From NCBI RefSeq assembly GCF_000382305.1, contig NZ_KB908032.1, positions 1-60,036 on the forward strand: 60,036 bases of DNA, in the 5' to 3' direction. The position numbers were made by a program, and so were the translations under genes. The notes below the pieces were generated by a model that was not told where the DNA came from, made no database searches, and worked only from the letters and a program-made list of their open reading frames with translations. Positions 41,139 through 50,457 of this stretch are shown one piece after another. The DNA is from Vitreoscilla stercoraria DSM 513. Its GTDB lineage: Bacteria > Pseudomonadota > Gammaproteobacteria > Burkholderiales > Neisseriaceae. Positions within the stretch are counted from its first letter, which is position 1. Every line of letters starts with the position of its first letter.

Positions 41139-43040
41139 TTAAGTATTTCGGATTTGCAAATTCAGTTTGAAAAATTTTGAGCCGTTCTTTTCTTCAATAA
41201 GCTTGCCAAAACCATGGCGTGAAGTAGATGGCGTATCAAGTTTTGTATTTTCAAATAAGTAGTTCATTAAAATATTACGCTTTAATGTGTGGTATAGCAG
41301 TAGGTCACCTAATTTACGTACTACGATAATGCCATTTGAGCTGTAATTGCCATCCCACAGTTTGCTTGGGAACATCCCAAGCAACATGGCTTCTAACAAT
41401 CGTTTTATTTTGATTTTTTCTGAGTCATCAGTAATCAATTGTGCAATTTCAGAGCCACTACCAGAGTAGTACTGCAACAGTAAATTACCTAAAATCTGAG
41501 GCATACAGCTGTCTACTCTGAAAAGGTTTTCCTCAAAGGTTGGTTTTTCACATTTATTAAATGTAAAACTACCGCCGTGCTCTACAATATAGGCAATGCG
41601 ATCACGTACTTTATTTTTGGTATCGATTGAGTTGACATCATCAATTCTGCCTTGGAACCCATTTACTTCGAAAATAAAGTTTGTATTGGATGAGGCATTT
41701 AAAAGGGTAGGGTTGTTACCTAAAAATGATTTAATCCCCAATGGATCATTTTCAATGCACATATGTTGATAGTTAAATCCTACACTCACATCTTTTTTTG
41801 AAAAAGAGCTGCCTTTAAATGAATTGATTTTGAGTGTTTCAAGTATATTTTGGTCTTGTATTTCAAAAGTTGCTTTTGAATTAACAATATCATTTTTAAA
41901 CTGATCCAGGCGTTCTTGGTTTAATATTTCATCAATATTGTGCTCCGATATTAATACGCCATTTTCTGAAATAATTAACTGATTATTTTGTATGGTGTAT
42001 TGATATGGTTGGTCATTATGTTGTAATGAAAAAACAGTAATAAAGTCGTTTGTGTTTAAAATATTGGTATTGGTATCACCAAATTTTATTTGAGGATTTT
42101 GAATTGCTTTTAAAAAAGCATACAGCTCTCCCCATTCCCCTTTGTTGAAATTTGCCATGCCGTCACTTTCATTTGCAGATATTTGATTTTGTTCAAGGTA
42201 TTTTTTTACTGCGAGGCCTACATGATAAACTACGTCAACACAAACACTGTTTCCCAATTGCTTCATGGCTTGTGTTTTTGATTTTGATAATTGAAAATCA
42301 TCAGGAAAGCCCATCATGCGCTTTCCTTCTTTTGGAGATAATCGTACCTCTTGGCCATTAACTAAATAGCCATCCCAGTTTCTTCGATCGTTTAGAGGTG
42401 AGCCTTTGCCACCTACGCGCAATGTAAAACCAATTTCGCGAGAACAATCTCCTTCCCATACGTCTGACATAGTCATTGTGGTGCCAGTTGGTTTTGGGAA
42501 TTCAAAACTTGGTACTGTGTTTACAGTATGATTGTTGAATCCAACAATATAGATTCTAGGTCGGTGTTGAGGTCGGCCAAAATCAGTAGCTTTGATGATT
42601 TTAAAATAAACAGTGTAATTAAGTTCTTTTTCAAGAATGTCTCGTATTGTTTGGAAAGTTCGGCCTTCATCATGTTTAAGAAGATGACGTACATTTTCTA
42701 AAATAAACGCGTTAGGACGTTTTTCTTTAATAATATCTGCTATGTAATGAAATAAATTACCACGCTCTGATTTGTGAACATCATCAAAGCCGCGCTTGTG
42801 CCCAGCTTGCGAAAACGGCTGACATGGAAATCCACCACATAAAATATCATGGTCTGGAATGGCATCAGGACTAATAGAGCGTATGTCCTCATTGAAAATC
42901 TCATCAGAAATCTTGTGATTGAGTTTATAAACTTCTCGAGCATGAGAGTCTATCTCAGAAGCAAAAACACAATTCATATCAAGACGGGATAGAGCAAGGT
43001 GAAAGCCACCAATACCAGCGAATAAGTCGATGAAGTTCAT
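41139..43040 (-). CDS. Cytosine-5 methyltransferase fused to HpaII-like restriction endonuclease
   Basis: This is a 633-residue protein. Residues 1-285 form a C5 methyltransferase: FAGIGG (7-12), FPCQPF with catalytic C73, ENV (115-117), RPQHRPR and QLGNSV. Residues 295-633 begin FNKGEWGELYAFLKAI, the start of the HpaII endonuclease family, and cover a full-length HpaII-like domain of about 339 residues (HpaII itself is about 358). HpaII cuts CCGG. A methylase and nuclease in one chain is unusual, because the nuclease cannot be delayed separately. It lies opposite to the structural genes, is more AT-rich than they are, and looks like a moron. Specificity is inferred. Confidence 0.85.
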   Translation of the reverse strand: MNFIDLFAGIGGFHLALSRLDMNCVFASEIDSHAREVYKLNHKISDEIFNEDIRSISPDAIPDHDILCGGFPCQPFSQAGHKRGFDDVHKSERGNLFHYIADIIKEKRPNAFILENVRHLLKHDEGRTFQTIRDILEKELNYTVYFKIIKATDFGRPQHRPRIYIVGFNNHTVNTVPSFEFPKPTGTTMTMSDVWEGDCSREIGFTLRVGGKGSPLNDRRNWDGYLVNGQEVRLSPKEGKRMMGFPDDFQLSKSKTQAMKQLGNSVCVDVVYHVGLAVKKYLEQNQISANESDGMANFNKGEWGELYAFLKAIQNPQIKFGDTNTNILNTNDFITVFSLQHNDQPYQYTIQNNQLIISENGVLISEHNIDEILNQERLDQFKNDIVNSKATFEIQDQNILETLKINSFKGSSFSKKDVSVGFNYQHMCIENDPLGIKSFLGNNPTLLNASSNTNFIFEVNGFQGRIDDVNSIDTKNKVRDRIAYIVEHGGSFTFNKCEKPTFEENLFRVDSCMPQILGNLLLQYYSGSGSEIAQLITDDSEKIKIKRLLEAMLLGMFPSKLWDGNYSSNGIIVVRKLGDLLLYHTLKRNILMNYLFENTKLDTPSTSRHGFGKLIEEKNGSKFFKLNLQIRNT

Positions 43041-43139
43041 AAATTATGGTTTTTTATTTTTTAAATATAATGGCGTATTTTATCATATTCAGTAAACAGT
43101 CATTGTTAGATTAGCTTTTTGCGAATCGAAAGCAATATA

Positions 43140-43204
43140 GGGAACGCTGCGAAATCATACTTGCAATCAAAGTGACAATACGACATGCCAACAACGCATG
43201 TCGT
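43140..43204 (+). promoter_or_regulatory. Candidate late promoter with hairpin, site 3
   Basis: GGGAACGC (43140-43147), 26 bases, then GACAATA with a -10-like CAATAC at 43176-43181. The hairpin ACGACATGC / GCATGTCGT (43180-43204) begins at the -10 box and is followed by seven T. The capsid gene has a normal ribosome site (GGAG) after it, unlike site 1. Confidence 0.65.
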
Positions 43205-43225
43205 TTTTTTATTTGGAGAAAAAGT

Positions 43226-44941
43226 ATGCCACAACCTGCAGCCAAGAGCATGACACCGTCTGTTCAAAATCAAACCAACCAATTCATCAAACAAACCTTG
43301 GACAAAGTCACAGGTGGTAAGCCAAGCAATATTGCTGTGTTTGATGATGCCAATGTGCAAGATCATTTGCGTGATAGTGGTGCGCCACAAGTGGTGCAAG
43401 ACTTGATGGCAGTATTACCTGAAACCGTGACTTTTGCCGAAGGTGCCGCACCTTACAACACTGCCTCTTTGGTGATGGATTCAATTGCCAAATCCGAAGC
43501 CATGTTTGCTCATGAGCATGGTCATGCAGCACCTGCTTGGGTCTCTGACGATGCTTTGCGTTCGACGCTGCCATTGGTATCAAAAAATTATGCGGAATTT
43601 TTGGGTTTACCAAGCCAATTTTTAGGCAGTCAAAAAACCGTATTCGATGATGTGAACAGTGCCTCAGGCGGTGCGATGAGCGTGAGCCAAGTGTTGACTG
43701 CGATTGTGATGGCTTATTCTGAACCGATGCCGTTCAGTGGCCGCATTGCCATGGACCAAGGCTTGGAAGGTCGTGTGATTTTGGTGGGTCATCGAGCTGC
43801 TGCCGCTTCAGGTGATTACGCACAATACGCCTCATTAGATGGCTTGAATGCGGGTAAGCCGTTCTTGATGTCACAACGCATGGCTCAAGCCGTTGACACC
43901 AGTGGTACTTGGGCGGCAACGATTAAAAATGCGTCAGTCGATGCGGCAGGTTCACCAATTTTGCCGTCAGCAGTGGGTGTGTATGTGAATGGTTTGTTGG
44001 TCGGTCAAAGCAATCCTATGGCCAATCGTTCTGATACCACCATTACCTTCTCACAATCGTTCCATTTGCCAGGTGCAGCTGCAGGTACAGCGGTGACAGT
44101 GACAGGTAACGCTACCACAGGCGTTTTGTCCGCGGTGTTTACACCGGCATTGGCATCAGGTTCAGTGGTTGAATTCAGTGCCGCGATTGATTTTGAACAT
44201 GCCAATATGAAAGGAAAGCGTCCAGTGGTGGAATCACACGCCACCATCAAGTCCATTCGTGCAACGTATGCATCTGCTTTGTACAGTGTGTCACAAGAAG
44301 CACGCCACCAATGGGCAGTGGATGTGAAGTTGGATCAAAGTTCACAAAACATGGCTGCCATTCGTACCCAAAGTGTGGCTGAGCGTCATCATTTGGCGGT
44401 GCGTCGCATGTGGCGCATTGCTTCAGCCCATGTATTCAATTTTGAAATGGACAAAGCCAACCGTATGAATGAGCGTTCCATCACCAGCATTATGATGGAT
44501 TTGGGTCAGGCGATTGAGGCGGCCAATTTGGACATGATTGTACGCACCAATTTAAATGGTATTGGTGTGATTTATGTCGGTGCGTCAGCGGCTTCGTATT
44601 TGGGCACCTTGCCACCTGAAATCTTACAAGCATCCAATGTGAAACCACGTGCAGGCACTTATCGTTTGGGTCGTTTGTTGGGTAAATATGAATTGTATTT
44701 CAGCCCAATTCCTGAATTAGTTGCCACTTCTGATGGTTTCCCGATGTTGTGTATCGGTACGTCCGATCAAGCAGGTGCCAATCCTTACATCACTGGTACT
44801 GCGTTGGGTGCGGCGGTTTCACCATTGGCTACCACAGTAGATGGCATCACAGGTCAATTTGTGTTTGAAGCCGGTGTAGACACCGTCAATCCGCATTTGC
44901 AGTGTGCTGATTCTGCAGCTTTGATCAATGTGAAATTTTAA
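43226..44941 (+). CDS. Major capsid protein (probable)
   Basis: This 571-residue protein follows the promoter at 43140. Its start at 43226 has a GGAG site. Residues 20-200 (LRDSGAPQVVQDLMAVLPETVTFAEGAAPYNTA and TSAVL-like SVSQVLTAIVMAYSEPMPFSGRIAMDQG) and the C-terminal part (AHVFNFEMDKANRMNERSITSIMMDLGQAIEAANLDMI) suggest an HK97-like fold, with an Ig-like insertion at 260-340 (VGVYVNGLLVGQSNP... TITFSQSFHLPGAAAGTAV). Identification is by length, position and fold-like pattern, not by an unmistakable motif. Confidence 0.7.
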   Translation: MPQPAAKSMTPSVQNQTNQFIKQTLDKVTGGKPSNIAVFDDANVQDHLRDSGAPQVVQDLMAVLPETVTFAEGAAPYNTASLVMDSIAKSEAMFAHEHGHAAPAWVSDDALRSTLPLVSKNYAEFLGLPSQFLGSQKTVFDDVNSASGGAMSVSQVLTAIVMAYSEPMPFSGRIAMDQGLEGRVILVGHRAAAASGDYAQYASLDGLNAGKPFLMSQRMAQAVDTSGTWAATIKNASVDAAGSPILPSAVGVYVNGLLVGQSNPMANRSDTTITFSQSFHLPGAAAGTAVTVTGNATTGVLSAVFTPALASGSVVEFSAAIDFEHANMKGKRPVVESHATIKSIRATYASALYSVSQEARHQWAVDVKLDQSSQNMAAIRTQSVAERHHLAVRRMWRIASAHVFNFEMDKANRMNERSITSIMMDLGQAIEAANLDMIVRTNLNGIGVIYVGASAASYLGTLPPEILQASNVKPRAGTYRLGRLLGKYELYFSPIPELVATSDGFPMLCIGTSDQAGANPYITGTALGAAVSPLATTVDGITGQFVFEAGVDTVNPHLQCADSAALINVKF

Positions 44942-44959
44942 TTGAAAGGTGATGCAACC

Positions 44960-45382
44960 ATGTCTGAAGACACTCAAAAAGACGTGGTTGCTCAAGCTGG
45001 CGACACTGCCAGTGTTGAGCAACCTGTAATTAAATTGACGGCGGCACAGAAAAAAGCAGCAGCGAAAGTGAAGGCTGAAAACACACAAATGGCATCTGTA
45101 TCTGAAGCCGTGGAAGTTGAAACAGCCAATGCATCTGCACCATTTGAGCCTGAACGCTATCCAGCCACAGTTTTATTGGTCAATCGTACTTATGCCACCG
45201 TCGCTTACCCAGAAGTTGGCAATGTGTGTTTGCGTGGTGGTGAGAGCCAAGTGGTGACGGTTAAAACTGCTGAAATCATGGCGACACTGCAGCGCAATGT
45301 AAATAGCTTTAACGGCATTGGCAAATGGGTAGCACCGCATGGTGTGTTCATTGAAGCGGTGCCTGAAGCACAGCAGGAGTAA
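44960..45382 (+). CDS. Hypothetical head or tail protein, 140 aa
   Basis: The start at 44960 gives 140 residues and has AAAGGTG upstream. The first half is Ala/Lys/Glu-rich (TAAQKKAAAKVKAENTQ). The second half has a beta-rich piece (YPATVLLVNRTYATVAYPEVGNVCLRGGESQVVTVKT). It sits between the capsid and the sheath gene; a decoration or head-completion role is plausible but not shown. Confidence 0.6.
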   Translation: MSEDTQKDVVAQAGDTASVEQPVIKLTAAQKKAAAKVKAENTQMASVSEAVEVETANASAPFEPERYPATVLLVNRTYATVAYPEVGNVCLRGGESQVVTVKTAEIMATLQRNVNSFNGIGKWVAPHGVFIEAVPEAQQE

Positions 45383-45386
45383 CTTT

Positions 45387-46997
45387 ATGGCACAAAATAC
45401 TTATCAACGCCAATTAGTGGGTCAACAGTCGGGCGTACAAGTCAATATTCCTTATGACCGTACTGAGCGTTTATTACAAGAAACTGGTGATCAAACCTTT
45501 GCTACCGTGGGCATGTTTACCCGTGGCCGCATTGATAAACCAATGTTGGTGGCTGCCAGCAAAATGAACCGTTATTTGGGTGAGCCCCAATCATTGCGTA
45601 AAACCCAAGCGGCCAGTACTTATTTGCAAATGTTTGAAGCATTCAATCGTGGTGCGGCGGCTGCAGTGGTGATGCGCTTGGCCAGTGAGACTGCTTCAAA
45701 TAAATGGATTTTGCTCAGTCATGCCGCAGACAATCAGATTAGTTTGGTAGAAACAGTGCCCAACACTGGCGATTGGCTGATGGCAGTGAAGTTGGCCGAC
45801 TGTATCAATGCCGGTGTGTGGGTGTCGTTTGAAAAAGGCAAAAGCAATACTGAAATCAATTTGGTGGTGCGTGAACGTAAAACCAACAGCCGTGGTGTTG
45901 AAGTGGGTACTGGTGAGGTGTTGTACACCGTTACCGGCTCGACCGATGTGGATGCGACCGATGATTTGAATCAGTCTTACTTCATTGCAGACGTGGCACA
46001 GCGTTATTACGGCGATTGGTTGAGTATTGAGGTGAATCCTACTGCGAATGCTGTTTTGCCTGACGATGCGTTGTTTACCGTCAAACAAGCCCAAGCCGTG
46101 GTGCCTTATACAGATGCAGGTGTGTTGGCAGATACCCAATATGTGGCGGCAGCCAATCACATTGGCAATACCTCGTTGCAATACCGTTACATCATGTCAG
46201 ACACCAACAATGTGGCTTTGGTGTTCGCTTTAACCCAAGTGGCGATTGCTCAAAACCGCCGCATGTACCAAGCCATTGATGGCACTTTGTCACCCGAAGC
46301 GGCGATTGCGTGGAAAAACCAATTTGAAATCGATGACCAAGAGGCAATGTATGTCGGTTGGTTGTGGTCGCCGATTCAACGCCAAGACCCAACTTACAAA
46401 AACGGCATTGTGTTGATGTCGTCTGTTGGTCAAAAAATTGGTTTGGCTTGTGCTCGCAATGCCACTTACAACGCTTACGGGATGCCTGCTTTACAGCAAC
46501 CGATTGCGGGACGAGATTACCAGTTGATTGGTACCAAATTCAATCAAACCCAATATCCGAACGATTTGGAATTGGCGCAATTGGCAGAAGCCAAAATCAA
46601 CCCATGTTTGTATCAGGAATACCACGATACCAGTGGTTATGTGTGGGCGGATTCTTTGTCAGGTGCCAATAAATCAGGCATTTCCAAGTTGGAAAGTGCG
46701 GCTGAGATTGCCATTTGGTTTCAACATTATTTTGGTCGTTATGCCAAAAGTGTGTTGCAAAAGCCTATGACTGATGCCATTCGCGCAATGGAAGACCAAT
46801 TGCAGCGTGTGTGTGAATGGGCGCAAGCCTCTGATTGGTTGGTGCCGAGTGCGTCTTTGGATGGTGCGGCATTTGGCTATGTGGTGCGTCCAAATGAGCG
46901 TTATCCAGACGATGAAATGGATGTGACCATCAACTTGGCCATTAACGGTGTGGTGCGTCGCATCTTCATTGACAGCAATATGTATTCGATTGATTGA
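45387..46997 (+). CDS. Tail sheath protein
   Basis: This 536-residue protein starts at 45387 with CAGGAG upstream. Sheath-like features: an N-terminal strand (IPYDRTERLLQETGDQTFATVGMFTRGRIDKPMLV), a middle insertion, and the C-terminal MSVGYVV-like region with NERYPDDEMDVTINLAINGVVRRIFIDSN. It shares the length and order of contractile tail sheaths. The gene order sheath, then tube candidate at 48639, supports a myovirus-type phage. Confidence 0.75.
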   Translation: MAQNTYQRQLVGQQSGVQVNIPYDRTERLLQETGDQTFATVGMFTRGRIDKPMLVAASKMNRYLGEPQSLRKTQAASTYLQMFEAFNRGAAAAVVMRLASETASNKWILLSHAADNQISLVETVPNTGDWLMAVKLADCINAGVWVSFEKGKSNTEINLVVRERKTNSRGVEVGTGEVLYTVTGSTDVDATDDLNQSYFIADVAQRYYGDWLSIEVNPTANAVLPDDALFTVKQAQAVVPYTDAGVLADTQYVAAANHIGNTSLQYRYIMSDTNNVALVFALTQVAIAQNRRMYQAIDGTLSPEAAIAWKNQFEIDDQEAMYVGWLWSPIQRQDPTYKNGIVLMSSVGQKIGLACARNATYNAYGMPALQQPIAGRDYQLIGTKFNQTQYPNDLELAQLAEAKINPCLYQEYHDTSGYVWADSLSGANKSGISKLESAAEIAIWFQHYFGRYAKSVLQKPMTDAIRAMEDQLQRVCEWAQASDWLVPSASLDGAAFGYVVRPNERYPDDEMDVTINLAINGVVRRIFIDSNMYSID

Positions 46998-47008
46998 AGG
47001 GAAACAAA

Positions 47009-47701
47009 ATGATTGAAAATTACTTAAACGATTTGGCACATCAAGTCACGCAACCGATGGTGCCCAATAGCGCGCAAGTGGTGTTTGATGGCCTAGCGGT
47101 CGAAGCCAAAGATGCGGCAAGCCAATATGAATTGACCAATTTGCGTTTGTTGGTCGCCAGTGCCTTGATTGCTTGGGCGGAAACCGATGACTTGCAAGAA
47201 GGTGAAACCCCAACTGATCGTTTGAACGCTTTGTTCATGGGCATTGTGGATTTGGACAAAGACGGTGAAGTCACCAGCGATGAAGCCGATTATTTGGACA
47301 TGGCTTTGAATGTAGCGGTTGAGTGGTTGCAATTGCAAGGGGTGACCAATGCTGACATCGATGCTTTATTGAATGATGACGATGACGACGTGGCTGAAAA
47401 CGTCATGGAGTTGCTGGCAGGGGTATTGCCTGATGGTGACGATGCCATTGAAGCGGCTATCAATGAATTTGCGGGTTTGGGTGCGGTGATGGATGGCGCA
47501 GTCATGGATGCGATGTACAAAAAAGTGACTGCTGTTCGCAATGGCCAAAAGGTTAAAATCAAAAAACGCATCAGTGGCAAAGTGCGTTTGACGTCAGCCC
47601 AAAAGCAGGCCATCAAGAAAGCACAGCGTAAATCACACAATGGTGCCGCACGCATGAAACGCGCTAAATCAATGCGCAAGCGCGCCAAACTGGGCATGTA
47701 A
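47009..47701 (+). CDS. Hypothetical tail protein with EF-hand-like and basic tail
   Basis: In this 230-residue protein the segment DLDKDGEVTSDEADYLD looks like an EF-hand calcium loop (D-x-D-x-D-G-E). The acidic run NDDDDDVAEN and the Lys/Arg-rich C-terminus (KKRISGKVRLTSAQKQAIKKAQRK) are striking. It lies between the sheath and the tail genes. It may be a tail assembly or chaperone protein; no family recognised. Confidence 0.65.
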   Translation: MIENYLNDLAHQVTQPMVPNSAQVVFDGLAVEAKDAASQYELTNLRLLVASALIAWAETDDLQEGETPTDRLNALFMGIVDLDKDGEVTSDEADYLDMALNVAVEWLQLQGVTNADIDALLNDDDDDVAENVMELLAGVLPDGDDAIEAAINEFAGLGAVMDGAVMDAMYKKVTAVRNGQKVKIKKRISGKVRLTSAQKQAIKKAQRKSHNGAARMKRAKSMRKRAKLGM

Positions 47702-47722
47702 GGTTTTATAGGAGCGTAGGGC

Positions 47723-48628
47723 ATGACGTGGTTCAATGATTTGGTGGCCGCTGGTGTGGAAGTTTTACAGCAAAAATACACCATGAAATCCAATTGGGGT
47801 TCTTTGAATGCCCATTTATTTGCCACCATCATGCCTTGCGACAAAGATGGCAATCCGATTGCTGGCGCGATAGCCGTTTCAGCGCCTTTAATTGATAGCG
47901 CCGACATGCAACAACAATTCAATTGGCAGTCTCCATTTGAAAACGTCCCACTAGAATCCAAAAATCCAACCTTGGCTGCACGTTTGCAATCAGGACAGGC
48001 AGAACAAGTAACACAATTGTTGGCAAGCAAGATGGAAGAATACGGTGGGGCAACGGGTGAATCGGTGGCAGGTATTGTGCGGCCATTGTCTGAAGTCATG
48101 GGTGCAGCCGAAGGACGCAGCGGCATTACCAAACTTAATAGCCGTCAGGTATTTGTCGGACATGAGCCGATTAAGTTTGAGCTGACTTTGGCATTTCGTG
48201 CCTACCAAGACCCAGTATCAGAAGTGACCAAGCCCATCAAAACCTTGTGGGCCATGGGTTATCCCGCCGAAATGGCCGAAGACATGATCACAGCAGCGGT
48301 GCAATCCACTGAAGAAGCGGCTCAAACTGGCGTGACATCCACCACTGATGGCATGAAAAAACTGATTGAAACCTTGTTTCCGACCATTGCCCCGACGTAT
48401 GTGTCTTTGACTTACAAAGGTGAGACTTACAAGCCACTGGTGATTGAAAGCATTTCACGCCCTTTGATCAATCCTTATTCCAGCTTTGGTGATGTGTATG
48501 CCACGGTTCAAATCAGTTTGGGAACGCACCGAAGTTGGGATCAAAAAGACTTGCAAAATATCGGTCACAGCGCGGTGAATACCTTGTTTGACAATACCGC
48601 CAGCGCTGTATCCCGTTTATTCCAATAA
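47723..48628 (+). CDS. Tail protein, 301 aa
   Basis: A 301-residue protein with AGGAGCG upstream of its ATG. It reads MTWFNDLVAAGVEVLQQKYTMKSNWG, then FVGHEPIKFELTLAFRAYQDPVSEVTKPIKTLWAMGYPAE and YKPLVIESISRPLINPYSSFGDVYATVQISLGTHRSW. It looks like a tail-tip or tube initiator by position (after sheath, before tube candidate). The GGGAACGC octamer inside its gene at 48520 has no promoter or hairpin context. Confidence 0.6.
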   Translation: MTWFNDLVAAGVEVLQQKYTMKSNWGSLNAHLFATIMPCDKDGNPIAGAIAVSAPLIDSADMQQQFNWQSPFENVPLESKNPTLAARLQSGQAEQVTQLLASKMEEYGGATGESVAGIVRPLSEVMGAAEGRSGITKLNSRQVFVGHEPIKFELTLAFRAYQDPVSEVTKPIKTLWAMGYPAEMAEDMITAAVQSTEEAAQTGVTSTTDGMKKLIETLFPTIAPTYVSLTYKGETYKPLVIESISRPLINPYSSFGDVYATVQISLGTHRSWDQKDLQNIGHSAVNTLFDNTASAVSRLFQ

Positions 48629-48638
48629 AGGCAAACCC

Positions 48639-49136
48639 ATGTTCAATTTAAAACAACAGCAAGCGGCCATCAATCAAGTCACTGCTTTGGGCGAAATCGC
48701 CATCGCCAGTGAATATTTGATGGTGATTGAGGGTTATGAACACCTGCGTTTTTTAACCAAAGGCTTTGCATTGCCTTTGGCATCCGCAGAAGACAAAATC
48801 GACGTGTTTTTAGCAGGTGGCATAGTGACCCATACCAGCCCAATGGCCAAAACCGATTTTTCACATGGCTTGACCATCATTGAAACCGTACCAGGCCATG
48901 CTTTGGACTTGTTTGAAGCCGTGGCTTATGAGCGCAGTATTGTCCATCGTACCAAATTCAACTTCACCATTTATCAAGGTACGGTTGAAGAGCATGTGCG
49001 CAAATGGTCATGCAGCTCAGCCTTGTTACATGGTTTTGAGCCGCCTGAAATCGATGGTGAAAACCGCACTCAAATCATGCAATACGCAGGCAACATTGCC
49101 TACCATTGCTTTGGCAGCAAGAAAGGCAATATCTGA
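48639..49136 (+). CDS. Probable tail tube protein
   Basis: A 165-residue protein starting MFNLKQQQAAINQVTALGEIAIASEYLMVIEG. Its length equals that of T4-type tube proteins (gp19, about 163), and it follows the sheath region. The body is beta-rich (HGLTIIETVPGHALDLFEAVAYERSIVHRTKFNFTIYQGT). The assignment is by size, position and beta-rich pattern. It overlaps the next gene by one base (TGATG). Confidence 0.55.
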   Translation: MFNLKQQQAAINQVTALGEIAIASEYLMVIEGYEHLRFLTKGFALPLASAEDKIDVFLAGGIVTHTSPMAKTDFSHGLTIIETVPGHALDLFEAVAYERSIVHRTKFNFTIYQGTVEEHVRKWSCSSALLHGFEPPEIDGENRTQIMQYAGNIAYHCFGSKKGNI

Positions 49137-49549
49137 TGCTGACCATCACTTCTTTGGTAACTGAATACCGTGATACCCATGTCACCACACTTTTGGATGA
49201 GGTTTCTTTGGAGGCTTTGTTCATTGAAGCGGTACGTGAATACCAGGCATGGGCGGCTTTGAAAGCAGAGAACCAGCGCATCGATGTATTGGCTCAAGCA
49301 TCGGTGCTGGTCAGCGATGAAGTGATGGTCAATGCCAATACCGTTTTGTCCTTGTCAGAATGGGGTGTCATCAAGCCTTTGGCGTATTTTTATGTCGAGC
49401 GCCAAGAAGCTTTGGTACAAGAGGCGAGTAAAAACCACATGCACGAATTGTTTGGGCGCACATCGAGCGAGATTGAGCAAGACATCACCGTTTATCGCAA
49501 CGATCAATTGCGCCGCTTGGCATTTAGAATGCCCATCATCACTGTTTGA
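49136..49549 (+). CDS. Hypothetical head-tail or tail protein, 137 aa
   Basis: A 137-residue protein (MLTITSLVTEYRDTHVTTLLDEVSLEALFIEAVREYQAWAAL, then NTVLSLSEWGVIKPLAYFYVERQEALVQEAS and a helical ending). The pattern resembles head-tail connector or neck proteins. It is coupled to both neighbours by overlap and by an 18-base gap. Family not identified. Confidence 0.6.
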   Translation: MLTITSLVTEYRDTHVTTLLDEVSLEALFIEAVREYQAWAALKAENQRIDVLAQASVLVSDEVMVNANTVLSLSEWGVIKPLAYFYVERQEALVQEASKNHMHELFGRTSSEIEQDITVYRNDQLRRLAFRMPIITV

Positions 49550-49566
49550 TGTTTACAGGACGCCTT

Positions 49567-50454
49567 ATGTCGATTTACCAACCGAGCTTGTTCAGTAATG
49601 TGACTTCTACTGCCAGTGGTTTGTTGTCAGGTGTTATAGGCAGTGCTGCCACCTCTTTAGGCGGCGCTGCCACACAAGCCATCAATGGTAAAGTGTCCGG
49701 TGCATTGAGCCAAACGGTAGCAGGTAACTTGGCCAATGCTGCCATTGGTATGGCTGCCACCGAAATCAACAAACGCGCCAATGCAGCGATTCAAAACTTG
49801 GGTTACCAAGTGGATGAGACCATCAACCAAAGTGCTGGCAAGGTGTTGTCGGCTTTGGGCTTGAGCAATTTTGGCCATCAAGCCCGCAGCGATCAAGATT
49901 TGCATTTTGCAGGCGGCTTGTCACTGAATGACATGAAGCAAATCATTGAAGAAACCCGCGCCGATGAGTTGTCTCGTAAGAATTTCTACGTGTTGCAAAT
50001 CAATGACCGTTCAGGGCAAGCCCCCACTGAGGGCAGTGATGGCAATCGCAGCTTGTTCAATTTGTTTACCACCAATTTGTCGTTCAATCCGATTGAAATC
50101 AGTGCAGAACAGATTCAAATTGGCTCAGGAACCATGAACATTCCGACTCAAAACGGTTTGACTGAGATGACTTTGAGTGTGTATGACACCATGACAGGTG
50201 TGATTAAAGATTGGGCCAAGCGCAAGGCTTTGTACCAAACCCCAAGTGATGGCACGGTGATGCCGCCGTATTACCATTGCTTTGATGTTAAAGTGATTTA
50301 TGGCACCAATAAGGCCTATAAACAATTTTACAATGAGACTTACACCATGATGATTGCGGGCACCCAAAGTGATTTAGATCGTTCTGAAGAAGCTTTAGAG
50401 CAGGTGTCTTTGCGTTTTGTACAAGAATCGACCTTCATGCCCACTTGGATGTAA
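49567..50454 (+). CDS. Ala/Ser-rich tail assembly protein
   Basis: This 295-residue protein starts MSIYQPSLFSNVTSTASGLL and its first 100 residues are a repetitive Gly/Ala/Ser stretch (GVIGSAATSLGGAATQAINGKVSGALSQTVAGNLANAAIGM), like the start of tape-measure-like or phase-variable tail proteins. The remainder has LFTTNLSFNPIEISAEQIQIGSGTMNIPTQNGLTEMTLSVYD, typical of tail tube or tail completion. It is too short for a tape measure. Confidence 0.55.
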   Translation: MSIYQPSLFSNVTSTASGLLSGVIGSAATSLGGAATQAINGKVSGALSQTVAGNLANAAIGMAATEINKRANAAIQNLGYQVDETINQSAGKVLSALGLSNFGHQARSDQDLHFAGGLSLNDMKQIIEETRADELSRKNFYVLQINDRSGQAPTEGSDGNRSLFNLFTTNLSFNPIEISAEQIQIGSGTMNIPTQNGLTEMTLSVYDTMTGVIKDWAKRKALYQTPSDGTVMPPYYHCFDVKVIYGTNKAYKQFYNETYTMMIAGTQSDLDRSEEALEQVSLRFVQESTFMPTWM

Positions 50455-50457
50455 ACG

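Noticed and set aside
48520..48561. GGGAACGC inside the tail gene
   Set aside because: It encodes conserved-looking protein and has neither A/T box nor hairpin at the right distance.
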